From positions 29,612-44,774 of the forward strand of contig DGDD01000185.1 of assembly GCA_002385265.1 (NCBI GenBank): a DNA stretch of 15,163 nt, written 5' to 3'. Position 1 is the first letter of the stretch. The number at the start of each line of letters is the position of its first letter. The notes beneath the pieces were generated by a model. That model was not told the DNA's origin. It did not search any database and saw nothing but the letters and a program-made list of their open reading frames with translations. Both the position numbers and the translations under genes were made by a program. This DNA is from Chitinophagaceae bacterium UBA3961 (lineage in GTDB: Bacteria > Bacteroidota > Bacteroidia > Chitinophagales > Chitinophagaceae). Of the stretch, positions 1-9,352 are shown piece after piece.

Positions 1-30
1 TTAATAATTATTAATTAAGAATTGCTTTCA

Positions 31-1566
<1,536 letters not shown>

Positions 1567-1574
1567 TAAAGTTT

Positions 1575-1591
1575 TCAAAAATGATTTTTGA
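1575..1591. repeat. AT-rich inverted repeat between dprA and guaB
   Basis: TCAAAAAT-G-ATTTTTGA is a perfect 8-bp inverted repeat. It lies downstream of the dprA stop and a few bases upstream of the guaB -33 element. It could be a weak terminator for dprA or an operator for guaB. It is AT-rich with only two G/C pairs, so it would make a poor RNA hairpin, and chance occurrence is possible. Confidence 0.4.
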
Positions 1592-1620
1592 GCTGACGTG
1601 AATCGCTGATTGTGAGAGAG

Positions 1621-2724
1621 TTAAATCCTAAGTTTGTAGTGCTTGCCCGGTAAACTTTGCACCAATTGTTTCAACTCCATCTCTAATAAAAGGGCCGCAA
1701 TTTTTGAAGGAGAGAAGCTTGTTTGCGTTCTCAATTCATCTACATGCAAAGAAGGTGTTGTGATTAGAATATTGTACAAAACAGATTCATCGGGACTCAG
1801 ATCAACAAATAGATTCGATTGCGGTGCCGGTACATTTGCTTGTGTTTGCCATCCCATGAAATGAAGCAGGTCAGCAGCTCCGGTGATGAGTTGTGCCCTT
1901 TGTTGTTTGATGAGTTCATTGCATCCACTGCTTTTTAGGTCAATTACCCTTCCCGGAAAGGCCATTACATCTCTATGATAACCATTGGCCAATTGAGCCG
2001 TTACCATACTTCCGCCTTTTACACCCGATTCAATGATCACTGTTACATCACATAATCCCGCTACAATTCGATTTCTTGAAGGGAAATGATGACGCTCCGG
2101 ATCAATGCCCGAACCGAATTCACTCAATAATCCACCACCGGAATAAATCATTTCTTTTGCAATTTTTTTGTGCGCATAAGGATAGATGGTATGAAGCCCG
2201 TGCGCCAATACGGCTACCGTTTCCATTTCTAGTTTCAAAGCTTTTTTATGTGCGATGATGTCGATGCCATAAGCCAATCCGCTTACAATCAAAGGTGAAA
2301 CAGGCTTGAGCCCTTCTATCAATTGTTCGGTGAGTTCTCTGCCTAGTTCGGAATTCGATCGTGTTCCAATGATGGCAACTGCTTTAGAATTGTTCAGATG
2401 AGCCGTACCTTTATAATATAGTAAGGTGGGAGGATCGGTGCATTGAAGGAGTTTCTGCGGATAGCCGGCATCGCTTAAGAAAAGTGTTTGTATTTGAAAC
2501 TTTTCAATGAATTTTAATTCTTCCTCTAATTCTTGAAAGGCCTTAAAGTCGCGAATTTGTTTCGCACGCGCAGGACCGATCCCTTCTATTTTTTCTAATG
2601 TTGATTTCTTGCTTTCAAATATTTTCTTTGCTGATCCAAGCTCTTCAACAAGTAGTTTCGCCTGTACAGAGCCAATTTGCGGTACTTTGGTAAGTGCAAT
2701 CTGATAGAGGATTTCGTTGTTCAT
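1621..2724 (-). CDS. dprA: DNA-processing protein DprA (Smf)
   Basis: Cytosolic protein that binds incoming single-stranded DNA during natural transformation and loads RecA. The 367-residue product has an N-terminal helix-hairpin-helix/SAM-like region (IGSVQAKLL and IEGIGPARAKQI, residues about 1-70) and the Rossmann-fold core of the family. Visible core motifs are IIGTRSNSELGRE, VSGLAYGIDIIAH, EFGSG, HHFPSRNRIVAGL, VIIESGVKGGSMVTA and FPGRV. A C-terminal winged-helix domain follows (about 305-367, LSPDESVLYNIL to KHYKLRI). I start it at the ATG at 2724 (MNNEILYQ); the frame is open three codons further only through a TTG. It lies between the PorE-like gene and guaB, all on the same strand, but with promoter-like sequence in each gap. 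Length and motifs are normal for Bacteroidota DprA, so it looks functional. Confidence 0.95.
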   Translation of the reverse strand: MNNEILYQIALTKVPQIGSVQAKLLVEELGSAKKIFESKKSTLEKIEGIGPARAKQIRDFKAFQELEEELKFIEKFQIQTLFLSDAGYPQKLLQCTDPPTLLYYKGTAHLNNSKAVAIIGTRSNSELGRELTEQLIEGLKPVSPLIVSGLAYGIDIIAHKKALKLEMETVAVLAHGLHTIYPYAHKKIAKEMIYSGGGLLSEFGSGIDPERHHFPSRNRIVAGLCDVTVIIESGVKGGSMVTAQLANGYHRDVMAFPGRVIDLKSSGCNELIKQQRAQLITGAADLLHFMGWQTQANVPAPQSNLFVDLSPDESVLYNILITTPSLHVDELRTQTSFSPSKIAALLLEMELKQLVQSLPGKHYKLRI

Positions 2725-2748
2725 ACACTTCAATGAAGTGTAAAGGTA
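2724..2748 (-). promoter_or_regulatory. Possible dprA promoter with a palindromic operator or leader hairpin
   Basis: On the minus strand TACCTTTA (2741-2748) matches the -7 consensus TAnnTTTG in seven of eight positions. Immediately after it comes the 19-bp palindrome TACACTTCAATGAAGTGTA (2724-2742; 9-bp arms, 1-nt centre), which ends on the A of the dprA ATG. The palindrome thus covers the expected transcription start and the whole leader. I see no good -33 element, so the promoter call is moderate; the palindrome itself is exact. Confidence 0.5.
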
Positions 2749-2779
2749 ATCGCTCTACTTTACAGTAATAACGATTACC
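2745..2779 (-). terminator. Inverted repeat, possible weak terminator of the PorE-like gene
   Basis: GGTAATCG (2745-2752) and CGATTACC (2772-2779) form an exact 8-bp inverted repeat around a 19-nt loop, directly after the stop of the OmpA-family gene. On the minus strand the second arm is followed by only TTT, so it is a weak candidate for an intrinsic terminator. One arm overlaps the putative dprA -7 element, so a regulatory role for dprA is an alternative. Confidence 0.3.
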
Positions 2780-2793
2780 CTTGTACGAAACAA

Positions 2794-4713
2794 CTATTGA
2801 TTGATGACTTTCATTTCGGTTCTTCTGTTCAAGGCTTTGCCTTCTTCTGTACCATTGTCAGCTATAGGAATGGTAGCGCCATAGCCTCTGCTTAAGAGAC
2901 GTTTGGCTTCAATTCCTTTTTGTGTGAGGTATTTTACCACTGCCATTGAACGGTCTTGTGATAGTTTCAAGTTGTCGGCTGCCTTGCCAACATTGTCGGT
3001 ATGACCTGCAATTTCAATGGTTAATGTTGGATTGTCCTTTAACAACTGCACCAATCGATCGAGTTCAGAAGTGCTTTCCGGTTTCAGTTCAAACGAATTG
3101 GAATCAAAGAAGATATTGCGCAAAACAATGGCTGCATTTACTTCCAAGGGTTGAAGTGGAATATCGATGTGGTAAGTTGAATCGGGCGTTTTTTGTTTCA
3201 GCGAAAAATTTTCAGAATAGAAGAGGTATCCTTTTCTGTTTACGTTGAAGGCATAGTCTTTACCAACGGGTAGTGTAATGAGATAAAATCCATTCTCGTC
3301 GGTTTGAACTTTATTGGTGAGTTCTTTTGTAGACAAATCGGTGAGCTCTACTGCCGATGGCAAGCCTTTGGCTGTTTTCTTATCGTATACTTTTCCTTTG
3401 ATCCAAAGTGTTTTTGCAGGACGAACTTCGTTTCTCAATTCGAAAGTGTACAAATCGAGGCCACCCATCCCTTCGCTTCGATCGCTGGCGTAGTAAGCAG
3501 TTTTCCCATCTGATGCAACAATCATGCTTCCTTCGTTTTCGATGGTATTGATGGGATAACCCAAATTGGCGGGTCTGCTCCAATATCCCTTTGGTCCTTT
3601 TTTAGCCATAAACAAATCATCACCACCATATCCTTGCAAACCATTGGAGGTAAAATACAAGGTTTGATTGTCGGCATGGATAAACGGACAGCTTTCATCT
3701 CCCGATGTATTGATGGCACCTCCTAAATTCTCAGGTTTACCGAATTTTCCATTTGGCATCAAGTGACACACATAGATATCGCTTCCACCATATCCATCGG
3801 GGCGTTTGGAGGCGAAGTATAAATCTCTTTTATCGGGCGACAAGCTAGGCGCAGATTCCCAGAATTCTGTATTGATTACCGGACCCAAGTTTTCAGGTGT
3901 ACTCCATCCTACATTGGTTAAATAAGAAATATAAAGATCACAACTACCATAGCCATCCGAAAAATTGCAACCCGTAAAAATCAACCAAGTGCCATCTTGC
4001 GAAAGCGTTTGTGCACCTTCGTTCTGCATAGTATTGATGTTTCCTGTTAGTGGGCCTGAGGGCAGCCAACCTCCTTCAGGATTTCTTTCTGCACCAAAAA
4101 AGTCCTCGTTGTAATTTTTGATCCTTCTAGTGAAGACCAACTGTTGGCTGTCGATGGTTAATGTGGGATAATATTCTGAAACAACCGAATTGATATTCGG
4201 TCCCATGTTTATCGGATTGAATAAATAGTTATCGAGTTGATGTTGTTTGCCATAATCAATCGCAAACTGGTACGATTTTTTTCGATACCCTGCAGAAAGA
4301 ACACTTCTTTCATTGAGGTTAGGAATTTGCATGAATTCTTCAATAGTTTCCAATGCTTTTGCGAATTCACCTTTTCCTGCTAAATTGATAGAATAGGGAA
4401 GATTGTAATCTTTGAAATAATCTGCATCAATTGCTTTAGCTTGTTGATAGTAATAGATGGCAGAGTCGTATTTTTTCATTTCACCGAACATGCCGGCTAT
4501 TGAGAGAAAGCCGTCGGCAAACTGAGGATCAATTTTAGTGGCGTTTTGGAGCAATTTAATTCCCGTCTTAAAATCGTCGTTTGAAGCTGCTTCCATTGCC
4601 TGCTCATATAATTTTGCTGCTTTCTTGTTCACTTTCTTAGGGTCGTATTGAGCCTGACTCACCAGTCCAAGCAAGAAGCAAAATCCTAACAACAAACTAA
4701 GCTTTTTTTTCAT
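2794..4713 (-). CDS. TPR / PD40 beta-propeller / carboxypeptidase-regulatory / OmpA protein (PorE-like)
   Basis: Envelope protein of 639 residues. Order of parts: signal peptide (1-22, cleavage near SQAQ, no lipobox Cys); TPR-type helices (about 30-155, including IKLLQNATKIDPQFADGFLS); four visible PD40-type propeller blades (about 165-425) marked by repeats such as GYGGSDIY at 307-314, GYGGDDLF at 361-368 and GMGGLDLY at 415-422, each preceded by an NLG..INT motif; a carboxypeptidase-regulatory-like beta-sandwich (about 436-520); and an OmpA C-terminal peptidoglycan-binding domain (about 530-639) with GHTDN (Asp573) and LSQDR (Arg588). This is the domain order known for PorE of the type IX secretion system, which anchors the machinery to peptidoglycan. 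Many Bacteroidota carry paralogues of this architecture, so T9SS membership is inferred. PorE of Porphyromonas is described as a lipoprotein, whereas this protein shows no lipobox. An AAAGGA ribosome-binding-like stretch lies about 6 nt before the ATG. Confidence 0.88.
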   Translation of the reverse strand: MKKKLSLLLGFCFLLGLVSQAQYDPKKVNKKAAKLYEQAMEAASNDDFKTGIKLLQNATKIDPQFADGFLSIAGMFGEMKKYDSAIYYYQQAKAIDADYFKDYNLPYSINLAGKGEFAKALETIEEFMQIPNLNERSVLSAGYRKKSYQFAIDYGKQHQLDNYLFNPINMGPNINSVVSEYYPTLTIDSQQLVFTRRIKNYNEDFFGAERNPEGGWLPSGPLTGNINTMQNEGAQTLSQDGTWLIFTGCNFSDGYGSCDLYISYLTNVGWSTPENLGPVINTEFWESAPSLSPDKRDLYFASKRPDGYGGSDIYVCHLMPNGKFGKPENLGGAINTSGDESCPFIHADNQTLYFTSNGLQGYGGDDLFMAKKGPKGYWSRPANLGYPINTIENEGSMIVASDGKTAYYASDRSEGMGGLDLYTFELRNEVRPAKTLWIKGKVYDKKTAKGLPSAVELTDLSTKELTNKVQTDENGFYLITLPVGKDYAFNVNRKGYLFYSENFSLKQKTPDSTYHIDIPLQPLEVNAAIVLRNIFFDSNSFELKPESTSELDRLVQLLKDNPTLTIEIAGHTDNVGKAADNLKLSQDRSMAVVKYLTQKGIEAKRLLSRGYGATIPIADNGTEEGKALNRRTEMKVINQ

Positions 4714-4816
4714 GTATTCCTTTCTTAATGTGTCTGAGGTATATATAGGGTAAGACGGATTTCGGACACCTGGCGTTGCAGGTTCCTAATTAACGGTAAA
4801 TCAGCGCCTAATGTTG

Positions 4817-5455
4817 TTAAGGTACGTTTATATATTTGTGCGATTGAATCGACAATTCCCACTGAGGGTTTCCCTTTATATAGTCAACAATAAGAGGGGT
4901 CATTTGATTTCTTTTCTCCCATTCCGGTTGCAAGAAAAGTTTGGTTGTTGGAGGTACTTGAGCCGCGAAGGATTCGGCCCATTCAAAATCAGATTTATTG
5001 AACACCACAATTTTCAGTTCGCTGGCAACATCAATCACTTCTTTTAGTGGTGCTTTGAACTTTTTAGGTGATAGACAGATCCAATCCCATTGTCCGGAAA
5101 GAGGGCTGGAACCGGAAGTTTCAATATTGGTATAAAAGCCAGCGTTTTTTAGTGCAGCAGTGAGTTCATCTAATGGATGCATGAGTGGTTCTCCCCCTGT
5201 GATCACTGCAATCACCGATTGTTGGGCCACCGGTGTTTCTTTTTTGGCTTTTTCTATAATTTCATCGATCCTGAATTGGGGGTGCTTGGATGCGTCCCAA
5301 CTGTCTTTTACATCACACCACACACAACCAACATCGCATCCGCCCAAGCGAATGAAATAAGCTGCTTTTCCTTGATGGTATCCCTCCCCTTGTAAGGTGT
5401 AAAAGGACTCCATTACTGGAAGTTTTGAGGTTGTTATGGTTTCAGTACTAGACAT
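4817..5455 (-). CDS. queE: 7-carboxy-7-deazaguanine synthase (radical SAM)
   Basis: Cytosolic radical-SAM enzyme converting 6-carboxytetrahydropterin to 7-carboxy-7-deazaguanine in queuosine/preQ0 synthesis. The 212-residue protein shows the N-terminal substrate-binding segment (ESFYTLQGEGYHQGK), the CxxxCxxC iron-sulfur motif GGCDVGCVWCD (Cys40, 44, 47), the SAM-binding TGGEP at 86-90, LFLQPEW and the C-terminal SIQSHKYINVP typical of the family. The start at 5455 is preferred over an upstream TTG (5473) because this ATG shares one base with the folD TAA (TAATG), indicating translational coupling. No queC, queD or queF is present in the window, so the other pathway steps must be elsewhere. 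The partial barrel and short length (about 210-220 residues) are normal for QueE. Confidence 0.95.
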   Translation of the reverse strand: MSSTETITTSKLPVMESFYTLQGEGYHQGKAAYFIRLGGCDVGCVWCDVKDSWDASKHPQFRIDEIIEKAKKETPVAQQSVIAVITGGEPLMHPLDELTAALKNAGFYTNIETSGSSPLSGQWDWICLSPKKFKAPLKEVIDVASELKIVVFNKSDFEWAESFAAQVPPTTKLFLQPEWEKRNQMTPLIVDYIKGNPQWELSIQSHKYINVP

Positions 5456-6330
5456 TAATTCTTTTCGCTGCAAGCATGGAACGTATTCTTCATTAAGGCC
5501 GCAATGGTCATTGGTCCTACTCCGCCGGGAACCGGTGTAATGTACGAAGCCTTTGGTGCCACTTCATCAAATTTAACATCCCCTTTAATGGAATAGCCTC
5601 TCTTCTTTGTAGCATCTTCAACGCGGGTGATTCCCACGTCAATGATGATAGCGCCTTCTTTTACCATATCTGCAGTTACGAACTCAGGTTTGCCCAAGGC
5701 TGCAACGATGATATCGGCTTGTAGACAGAGTTCCTTGAGGTTTTTGGTATGAGAATGACAAATAGTTACGGTGCAATTACCCGGATTGGTACCTGCACTC
5801 AACAAAATGCTCATAGGCCTGCCTACAATATTACTTCTGCCAATAACAACAGCATGTTTGCCTTTGGTGTCAATTTTATAATGCGCTAACATTAGCATAA
5901 CGCCGTGTGGGGTTGCCGGAATAAAGGTTGGAAGTCCTTGCACCATTTTCCCAACACTAACCGGGTGGAATCCATCCACGTCTTTTGAGGCATCGATGGT
6001 ATTGATCACTTTTTCATCTGAAATATGCTTTGGCAAAGGAAGTTGAACCAATATTCCGTCAATATCAGGGTCATTGTTCAATTCTTCAATAACACCCAAA
6101 AGTTTGAATTCACTGATGGATTCTTCTAAACGGATCAAAGTAGACTTGAATCCAATTTCTTCGCAGGTTCTTACTTTCGAACCTACATAGGTTTCACTGG
6201 CTCCGTTCGTACCTACCAATATGGCGGCCAAATGTGGAACTTTTTTACCCTCTGCTACTCTTTGTGCTACTTTGATTTTGAGCTCGTCGCGGGTAGCTTG
6301 CGACACCAGATTTCCGTCTAAAATTTGCAT
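5455..6330 (-). CDS. folD: Bifunctional methylenetetrahydrofolate dehydrogenase / methenyltetrahydrofolate cyclohydrolase
   Basis: Cytosolic folate enzyme interconverting 5,10-methylene-, 5,10-methenyl- and 10-formyl-tetrahydrofolate with NADP(H), supplying one-carbon units for purine and formylmethionine synthesis. The 291-residue protein is the usual size. Visible motifs: [13 protein letters not shown] with Tyr48 and catalytic Lys52, [12 protein letters not shown] at 91-102, KDVDGFHP with the catalytic Asp near 119, the Rossmann signature GRSNIVGRP at 164-172 and the C-terminal [11 protein letters not shown] at 265-275. It is the first gene of a two-gene operon with queE, the stop and start overlapping by one base. 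A perfect -7 element sits 4 nt before the ATG. Pairing folate and deazaguanine enzymes is probably a matter of shared expression; the pathways both derive from GTP but do not share a direct intermediate here. Confidence 0.97.
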   Translation of the reverse strand: MQILDGNLVSQATRDELKIKVAQRVAEGKKVPHLAAILVGTNGASETYVGSKVRTCEEIGFKSTLIRLEESISEFKLLGVIEELNNDPDIDGILVQLPLPKHISDEKVINTIDASKDVDGFHPVSVGKMVQGLPTFIPATPHGVMLMLAHYKIDTKGKHAVVIGRSNIVGRPMSILLSAGTNPGNCTVTICHSHTKNLKELCLQADIIVAALGKPEFVTADMVKEGAIIIDVGITRVEDATKKRGYSIKGDVKFDEVAPKASYITPVPGGVGPMTIAALMKNTFHACSEKN

Positions 6331-6334
6331 GGCG

Positions 6335-6342
6335 CAAAGGTA
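6335..6342 (-). promoter_or_regulatory. folD-queE promoter, -7 element
   Basis: TACCTTTG on the minus strand is an exact match to the Bacteroidota -7 consensus TAnnTTTG and is followed by GCGCC and the folD ATG (4 to 5 nt). I see no convincing TTTG at the expected -33 distance. The short gap suggests a leaderless or nearly leaderless transcript. Confidence 0.65.
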
Positions 6343-6361
6343 AGTTTACAACCTTATTTTC

Positions 6362-6372
6362 AGCGCAGCGCT
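6362..6372. repeat. GC-rich palindrome in the folD / 6437 divergent spacer
   Basis: AGCGC-A-GCGCT is a perfect palindrome in an otherwise AT-rich 106-base gap between two divergent transcription units. It lies about 20 bp upstream of the folD -7 element, where a regulator could bind. For the plus-strand unit the best -7-like match is TAATTTTT at 6415-6422 (seven of eight), which is weak. A palindrome of this size may occur by chance. Confidence 0.4.
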
Positions 6373-6436
6373 CAGTTTTAATTGTATAAATTTTATTCGA
6401 CACTTTCCCACATTTAATTTTTCAGGCAAAAGTTGT

Positions 6437-7231
6437 ATGAAGCAAGTTTTGTGGGTAGTAACGCTGTTTTCTGCACTTTCCTTAAATGGTCAAAAACTTC
6501 AATTGCCGGAAAGCGCCGCCACCGATTGGGGGAGTTTTTCAGGTGATTCTATGCAGCGTAACTCCGGGTATTTTCTGGACGCACAGGTAAAATCGAGAAC
6601 CGCCACTACGGCCTGGGTGGCTTCTCAATTGCCATTTGGATTTTCTGATTTACGTTTTATTGATGCAGGGTTAGTCGCCCCTTTCAAGCAGGATTCTTGG
6701 GGGCTTCGGTTCAAGCATTTTGGGACTGTTTTTTTACAAACGCAACAGTTTCGATTGATGCTATCCAAGTCTTTGGGAAAAATTTCGATAAGCGGAGCTA
6801 TAAATCTCGATCGATTGAAAGAAGTGGAGAAGAAAAGTAGCCAATCGATGGGTGCCGATATCGGTTTTTTGTGGGGAGATGCCGATGCGTTTCATTGGGG
6901 ATTTCAAATTGAAAGATTGATTTATTCGAACCGGAGTTTTCAACAACCTATCATAAAAATGGGTGCCGGATTTCGGCTTTCAGATCAAGTGTATTCTGAG
7001 CTAAGAGTTGTATCGGATGAAACGATAAAAACGTACATGGAGCTTTGCTACCAACCTTATTCGCAATGGCAAATTCGAATAGGATATCGCTATCCTGAAA
7101 TCGGCTACTGGTATGGATTGGCGTGGAATATTGGTCATATGATCATAGAACATCAGATGTTGTTTCAACAGCTGCTTGGCTATAGTCCGGGTATTCGAAT
7201 TTTCTTCACTCTGAAATCGAAAAAGGCATGA
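6437..7231 (+). CDS. Predicted outer-membrane protein of unknown function
   Basis: I do not recognise a named family. The 264-residue protein starts with a signal peptide (MKQVLWVVTLFSALSLNGQ, cleavage around residue 19). The mature part is made of alternating polar/hydrophobic stretches rich in aromatic residues and glycine (for example WGLRFKHFGTVFLQTQQFRL, KMGAGFRLSDQVYSELRVV and QIRIGYRYPEIGYWYGLAWN), a pattern expected for membrane beta-strands, so a small outer-membrane barrel is inferred. There are no long hydrophobic helices after the signal peptide. Its TGA overlaps the next gene's ATG in an ATGA, so the two are likely co-translated and may work together. It is transcribed divergently from folD. 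Start: the only ATG before the signal-like sequence, with a weak AGG about 13 nt upstream. Confidence 0.75.
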   Translation: MKQVLWVVTLFSALSLNGQKLQLPESAATDWGSFSGDSMQRNSGYFLDAQVKSRTATTAWVASQLPFGFSDLRFIDAGLVAPFKQDSWGLRFKHFGTVFLQTQQFRLMLSKSLGKISISGAINLDRLKEVEKKSSQSMGADIGFLWGDADAFHWGFQIERLIYSNRSFQQPIIKMGAGFRLSDQVYSELRVVSDETIKTYMELCYQPYSQWQIRIGYRYPEIGYWYGLAWNIGHMIIEHQMLFQQLLGYSPGIRIFFTLKSKKA

Positions 7232-9252
7232 GAAAGTTGATGTTACTGGGACTATTATTAATCAACGGTTTTGTATATGCGCAAGTGGAAAATGAACAGG
7301 CGATTGAGGAATTGAAAGAACGTGATCAAGAACCGGATGATTATTGGTTGGACACAAAACTTTATCCCAAGATCAAGTTGAATACAGTAGATCCACAAAC
7401 CCTGGAACTATTTGATTTTTTAACTCCTTATCAACGACTCCAATTTTTCAATTACCGGAAAACACTGGGGGGCTTTCTTTCTATTTGGGAATTACAAGCT
7501 GTACCGGGCTGGGATAAGGCCAGTTTCGAAAAAATGCGTCCTTTTATAAAAGCAGCATTGGGGGGACTCGACTTGTTGGAAGATGAAGGATTCTTCACAA
7601 AAAAGCGAACGGTGGTGTTGCAGCGATTAGGGTTGACGATAAGTGGTTTGGGAGCAGCAAATAGAAAGAAGAGCCTGTTTATTGGACCAAGGCCTTTGAG
7701 AAGTTTGACTAGGGTAGATTTTAGTTTAAGTAAGAAGATAGAAGCCGGTCTCACTCTCGAAAAAGATGCCGGCGAGCCCTGGTGGAGTGGTTTGGGGCCG
7801 ATACGTGGAATGGACTTTATGAGTTTTCGAATTCGGTTGCGGTCAATTGGACGTTTAAAGTCACTATATTTTGGAGATTATACATTGAATCTCGGGCAAG
7901 GCCTCACTATATGGCAGAGTATGGCATTTGGCAAATCTTCGGCCATTGGGTCTATTAAGAGAGAAGGAGAAGTTGTTCGAGTATACAAGGGGTCGGGAGA
8001 ATACAATTTTATGAGAGGTGTTGCTGCTCAGTTTGAAGGAAAGCGGGCTGAACTGAATCTATTTGCTTCGTTAAGAAACTTGGATGCGAACTCTAGATTT
8101 GATTCTGTAACCGGTATCCGTTCTATAAGCAGTTTTATTAGTTCAGGATTCCATGGTTCTGCGGCCCCGTTGCAAGACGCGCGGCAGGTACGAATGTGGG
8201 TATTGGGAGCTGTTATGGGTTGGAAGTTTCCCAAGGGACGAGTGGGAGTACATATACTACAATATAAATGGTCGAAACCCATTCAAAAGCAAGCGGAATT
8301 GTACAATCTGTTTGCGGTTTCGGGTCGGCAACTGTTTCAAGCCGGACTGAGTTATTCTTATGTTTTTCGGAATCTTCAAATTTTTGGTGAATGGGTTCGA
8401 AGCCAAAGAAAGGGAGCCGCACTAGTGTTTGGTGGTTTGCTAAGTGTGGATGCGAAAACAGATCTAAGCTTTCTGTATCGAAAAATCAATCCTGAGTATC
8501 AATCATTTTGGTCGAATGCCTTTGTTGAAGCAACTCAAGCAAGCAATGAGCGTGGTCTTTTTCTGGGATTAGAGCACCGAGTGAGCAAGAAATGGAGATT
8601 GGTATCTTTTGTTGATTCGTATGAATTCGATTGGGTGAAATATCGAATGGGACGTTCTACGGCGGGTTCTGAAGCTGCTTTGAGCATTTTTTATACACCC
8701 AATCGAAAATTAAGTATTCAGGTGCAGGCCAGGTTGCGGCGAAAGGATGCCCCGGTATCAGGGAATGAAGCCATATTGGGAAAAACCATGGAAGTCAGTC
8801 GTAATCAATTCAAGTATCAATTTGATTATCAGATTGACAGTGTATGGAAAACTAGAGTGAGGTTCGATTGGGTTGGACTGGGAGGGGCAAACAGTGGGTT
8901 TGTAGTTGGTACAGATTTGATTTACAGGCCATTAGGGAAATACTGGGATTTAGGCGTACGTTGGAGCCTATCGAAAGTAGGGGATTATGCATCCCGTGTT
9001 TACGTAACGGAGCGGGATGTTTTATTTGCCTATTCGGTATATGCTTTTGATCAGAATATCAATCGAATAGTGATTAATTATCATATTAGAAAAATAGGTG
9101 GTTTTGAAAGGAAAAAGGGTCGGGAAAACCAGGTTTGGATAAAATTTGCGCAAACGGTTGTATCGAAAAATAGCTCATATGTGGGGCAGTTCATTAACAA
9201 TCGTGAAATCTTAGGTACGGAGTTGAAAATCCAATGGTTACAGATATTATAG
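7228..9252 (+). CDS. Helix-hairpin-helix protein with a predicted outer-membrane barrel
   Basis: 674-residue exported protein. A signal peptide (residues 1-18, ending VYA) is followed by an acidic segment and a ComEA-like helix-hairpin-helix region at about 48-110: KIKLNTVDPQTLELFDFL, then YRKTLGGFLSIWELQAVPGW and FEKMRPFIKA. This parallels the LNTA..L / YR...GGF.s...L..V.G / ...l.p.i pattern of DNA-binding ComEA domains. Residues from about 115 onward are rich in alternating Tyr/Phe/Trp/Arg strands (YFGDYTLNLGQGLTIWQSM, LSIQVQARLRRKD, YWDLGVRWSLSK), suggesting a large beta-barrel. This combination is common in Bacteroidota as uncharacterised HhH-domain proteins. DNA binding is not shown: the second hairpin reads VPGW instead of the usual VxGIG, so nucleic-acid contact may be weakened. 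It overlaps the preceding gene by 4 nt and ends with TAG. Confidence 0.85.
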   Translation: MRKLMLLGLLLINGFVYAQVENEQAIEELKERDQEPDDYWLDTKLYPKIKLNTVDPQTLELFDFLTPYQRLQFFNYRKTLGGFLSIWELQAVPGWDKASFEKMRPFIKAALGGLDLLEDEGFFTKKRTVVLQRLGLTISGLGAANRKKSLFIGPRPLRSLTRVDFSLSKKIEAGLTLEKDAGEPWWSGLGPIRGMDFMSFRIRLRSIGRLKSLYFGDYTLNLGQGLTIWQSMAFGKSSAIGSIKREGEVVRVYKGSGEYNFMRGVAAQFEGKRAELNLFASLRNLDANSRFDSVTGIRSISSFISSGFHGSAAPLQDARQVRMWVLGAVMGWKFPKGRVGVHILQYKWSKPIQKQAELYNLFAVSGRQLFQAGLSYSYVFRNLQIFGEWVRSQRKGAALVFGGLLSVDAKTDLSFLYRKINPEYQSFWSNAFVEATQASNERGLFLGLEHRVSKKWRLVSFVDSYEFDWVKYRMGRSTAGSEAALSIFYTPNRKLSIQVQARLRRKDAPVSGNEAILGKTMEVSRNQFKYQFDYQIDSVWKTRVRFDWVGLGGANSGFVVGTDLIYRPLGKYWDLGVRWSLSKVGDYASRVYVTERDVLFAYSVYAFDQNINRIVINYHIRKIGGFERKKGRENQVWIKFAQTVVSKNSSYVGQFINNREILGTELKIQWLQIL

Positions 9253-9320
9253 ATGTTAATTTTTTCTTAATGCAGCATACCGGGGCCCTTTAATGTCTTT
9301 TTAATGGTCATTCTGCCCAT

Positions 9321-9342
9321 TTTAACAATTTTTTTTGTTAAA
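9321..9342. repeat. Inverted repeat with T-rich loop upstream of susC
   Basis: TTTAACAA and TTGTTAAA form an exact 8-bp inverted repeat around a six-T loop in the 139-base gap between the HhH gene and the SusC gene. It sits just upstream of the proposed -7 element; a further GTTAAC occurs at about 9346-9351. It could be an operator for the sus-like operon or a weak bidirectional transcription stop. The T-run is in the loop, not after the stem, which is atypical for an intrinsic terminator. Confidence 0.4.
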
Positions 9343-9352
9343 GGGGTTAACG

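Noticed and set aside
1..18. AT-only palindromes (TTAATAATTATTAA and TTAATTAA) after the guaB stop.
   Set aside because: Such palindromes are expected by chance in pure AT sequence, and there is no GC stem for a terminator.
3440..4060. Repeated GYGG..DLY segments as a DNA repeat array.
   Set aside because: They are protein-level repeats of beta-propeller blades with diverged DNA, explained by the gene.
4768..4783. Short hairpin ACCTG-N6-CAGGT after queE as a terminator.
   Set aside because: The stem is only 5 bp and no T-run follows it on the minus strand, so evidence is too thin.
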